A DNA stretch of 64,000 nt from NCBI GenBank assembly GCA_932521025.1, contig OW051470.1, positions 9,224,501 through 9,288,500 on the forward strand, written 5' to 3'. The translations under genes and the position numbers were made by a program. The notes under the pieces were generated by a model. That model did no database searches. It saw only the letters and a program-made list of their open reading frames with translations, and was not told the DNA's origin. The DNA is from Oscheius onirici. Lineage: Eukaryota; Nematoda; Chromadorea; Rhabditida; Rhabditidae. Every line of letters begins with the position of its first letter. The stretch's first letter is position 1. This document shows, in pieces, positions 63,291-64,000 of the stretch.

Positions 63291-64000
63291 TTATGTGTAG
63301 AGACGGATGAGTTCTTCGCCGACGGCTGCCGGGGTCAGGATTCCGAGGTCGGTGAAGAGGAGAGAGATGAACTGAAAGTTTGAATTTTAAGTGTGTAATT
63401 TGGGAAAGATACGTAGCCTTAGCAATTCGTATTTCAGCTGCGTATCTTTTGTTGAGTATCCAACAAAAGGCAGCCATAAATAAAGCTTTCTGGAAGAGCC
63501 AAAGGTTACGCGTAAAAGTAAAGAAATAAAGCGACATGTTTTAGTCAACAGTTACAAAAAGCCACCTTTCTATAAACGGAGACACGTTTTTTGGGGTCAT
63601 GTTCGTTGAGTGACCAAAACTTGACTTTTTTCCAAAATTTCGAATTGTTTGGCGACAAAAATTACTTGACAAAACATCGGTGGAGAGGCTAAGGAACGCT
63701 TCAGAGTTTAGAAAGGCGTGATATGCTACCATTGCGTCGTTTCTCAGCGGACGGAAAAGTACTAAAGCGTTACAACTTTTGTCATTTCAGAATGAGAAGA
63801 CTGAAAGTTTGTGTTTTAGCCTTTTAGAAACGTTCTCATTTTGGTCGGTTGAAAAAATGAATAAAAAGCAACCCACTTGAGGAGGCGTATAGTCGACTAG
63901 TGGATGTTCCGCCGCCAGATCCTTGCCCTTCAGGACGGACTTTCGGTATTTGAACTCTTCCGGAATGTCGGCCTGATTTAGAGGGTACTCTTTGACGAAT
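63291..64000 (-). CDS. eif-2Balpha: translation initiation factor eIF2B alpha subunit, C-terminal part
   Basis: Two exons are visible: 64000-63877 (cut by the window edge) and 63371-63291. The end reads EEFKYRKSVLKGKDLAAEHP, LVDYTPPQ, then FISLLFTDLGILTPAAVGEE, LIRLYT. This matches the eIF2B-alpha C-terminus in animals (HPWVDYT, LITLLFTDLGVLTPSAV, DELIKLY). The subunit is part of the regulatory core of the GDP/GTP exchange factor for eIF2 in the cytosol. Intron 63372-63876 contains a GAGTATCCAAC repeat copy near 63450. The N-terminal exons lie right of the window. Confidence 0.9.

Overview
This is a 64 kb piece of nuclear DNA from a nematode. Genes are split into many exons. Short introns (about 35-60 nt is common) end in a TTTTCAG- or TTTCCAG-type acceptor. 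A minus-strand 5S rRNA gene at 46157-46274 closely matches the Caenorhabditis 5S sequence as I remember it. No species can be named from the sequence alone. Exon joins were worked out by hand from splice sites, reading-frame phase and remembered homologues. All multi-exon models listed with full exon sets add up to whole codons, which supports them, but no transcript data were available.

Layout from left to right: last two exons of a TGF-beta type I receptor kinase (+, 299-1062); the clu-1/CLUH gene (-, 2042-8203, 13 exons, 1229 aa); an unrecognised 309-aa gene (+, 9842-12370); a small cysteine-rich secreted protein (+, 12684-14439); endoplasmin/GRP94 (+, 15097-20233, 757 aa, C-terminus HTEL); a small cysteine-rich single-pass membrane protein (+, 21531-22345); a CLN7/MFSD8-like MFS transporter (-, 22678-25478, 506 aa); a doubtful tiny secreted peptide gene (+, 26068-26324); a TMEM132 homologue (+, 28145-32629, 17 exons, 962 aa); a SETD3-like protein methyltransferase (-, 32775-34975, 511 aa); ubinuclein (+, 35713-42659, 22 exons, 1257 aa); the 5S rRNA gene; the cAMP-regulated Rap exchange factor EPAC (+, 46673-56905, 20 exons, 1055 aa); an unrecognised 361-aa gene (-, 57149-58865); a decayed coding fragment (-, about 59131-59304); a small basic protein (+, 62039-63068); and the 3' end of eIF2B-alpha (-, 63291-64000). 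The genes share no pathway. They look like ordinary housekeeping and signalling genes, alternately convergent and divergent, with no clear operon.

The unusual part is the non-coding DNA. Introns and spacers carry at least ten foldback or terminal-inverted-repeat elements of mostly different families, several hAT-like with 8-bp target duplications. A short hairpin repeat (..CAAAGTTGTAG / CTACAACTTTG..) occurs at least eight times. Degenerate purine-rich GAGACA/GAGTCA simple repeats recur throughout. There is a near-perfect 66-unit CCCTGT array in a clu-1 intron, and an EPAC intron holds a ~70-bp tandem array whose units look like mini-introns. About ten tRNA-like sequences lacking an intact cloverleaf are present. 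Six lie 30-60 nt upstream of a 3' splice site, all in the sense direction of the host gene. That repeated arrangement is the strongest candidate here for something not yet described.
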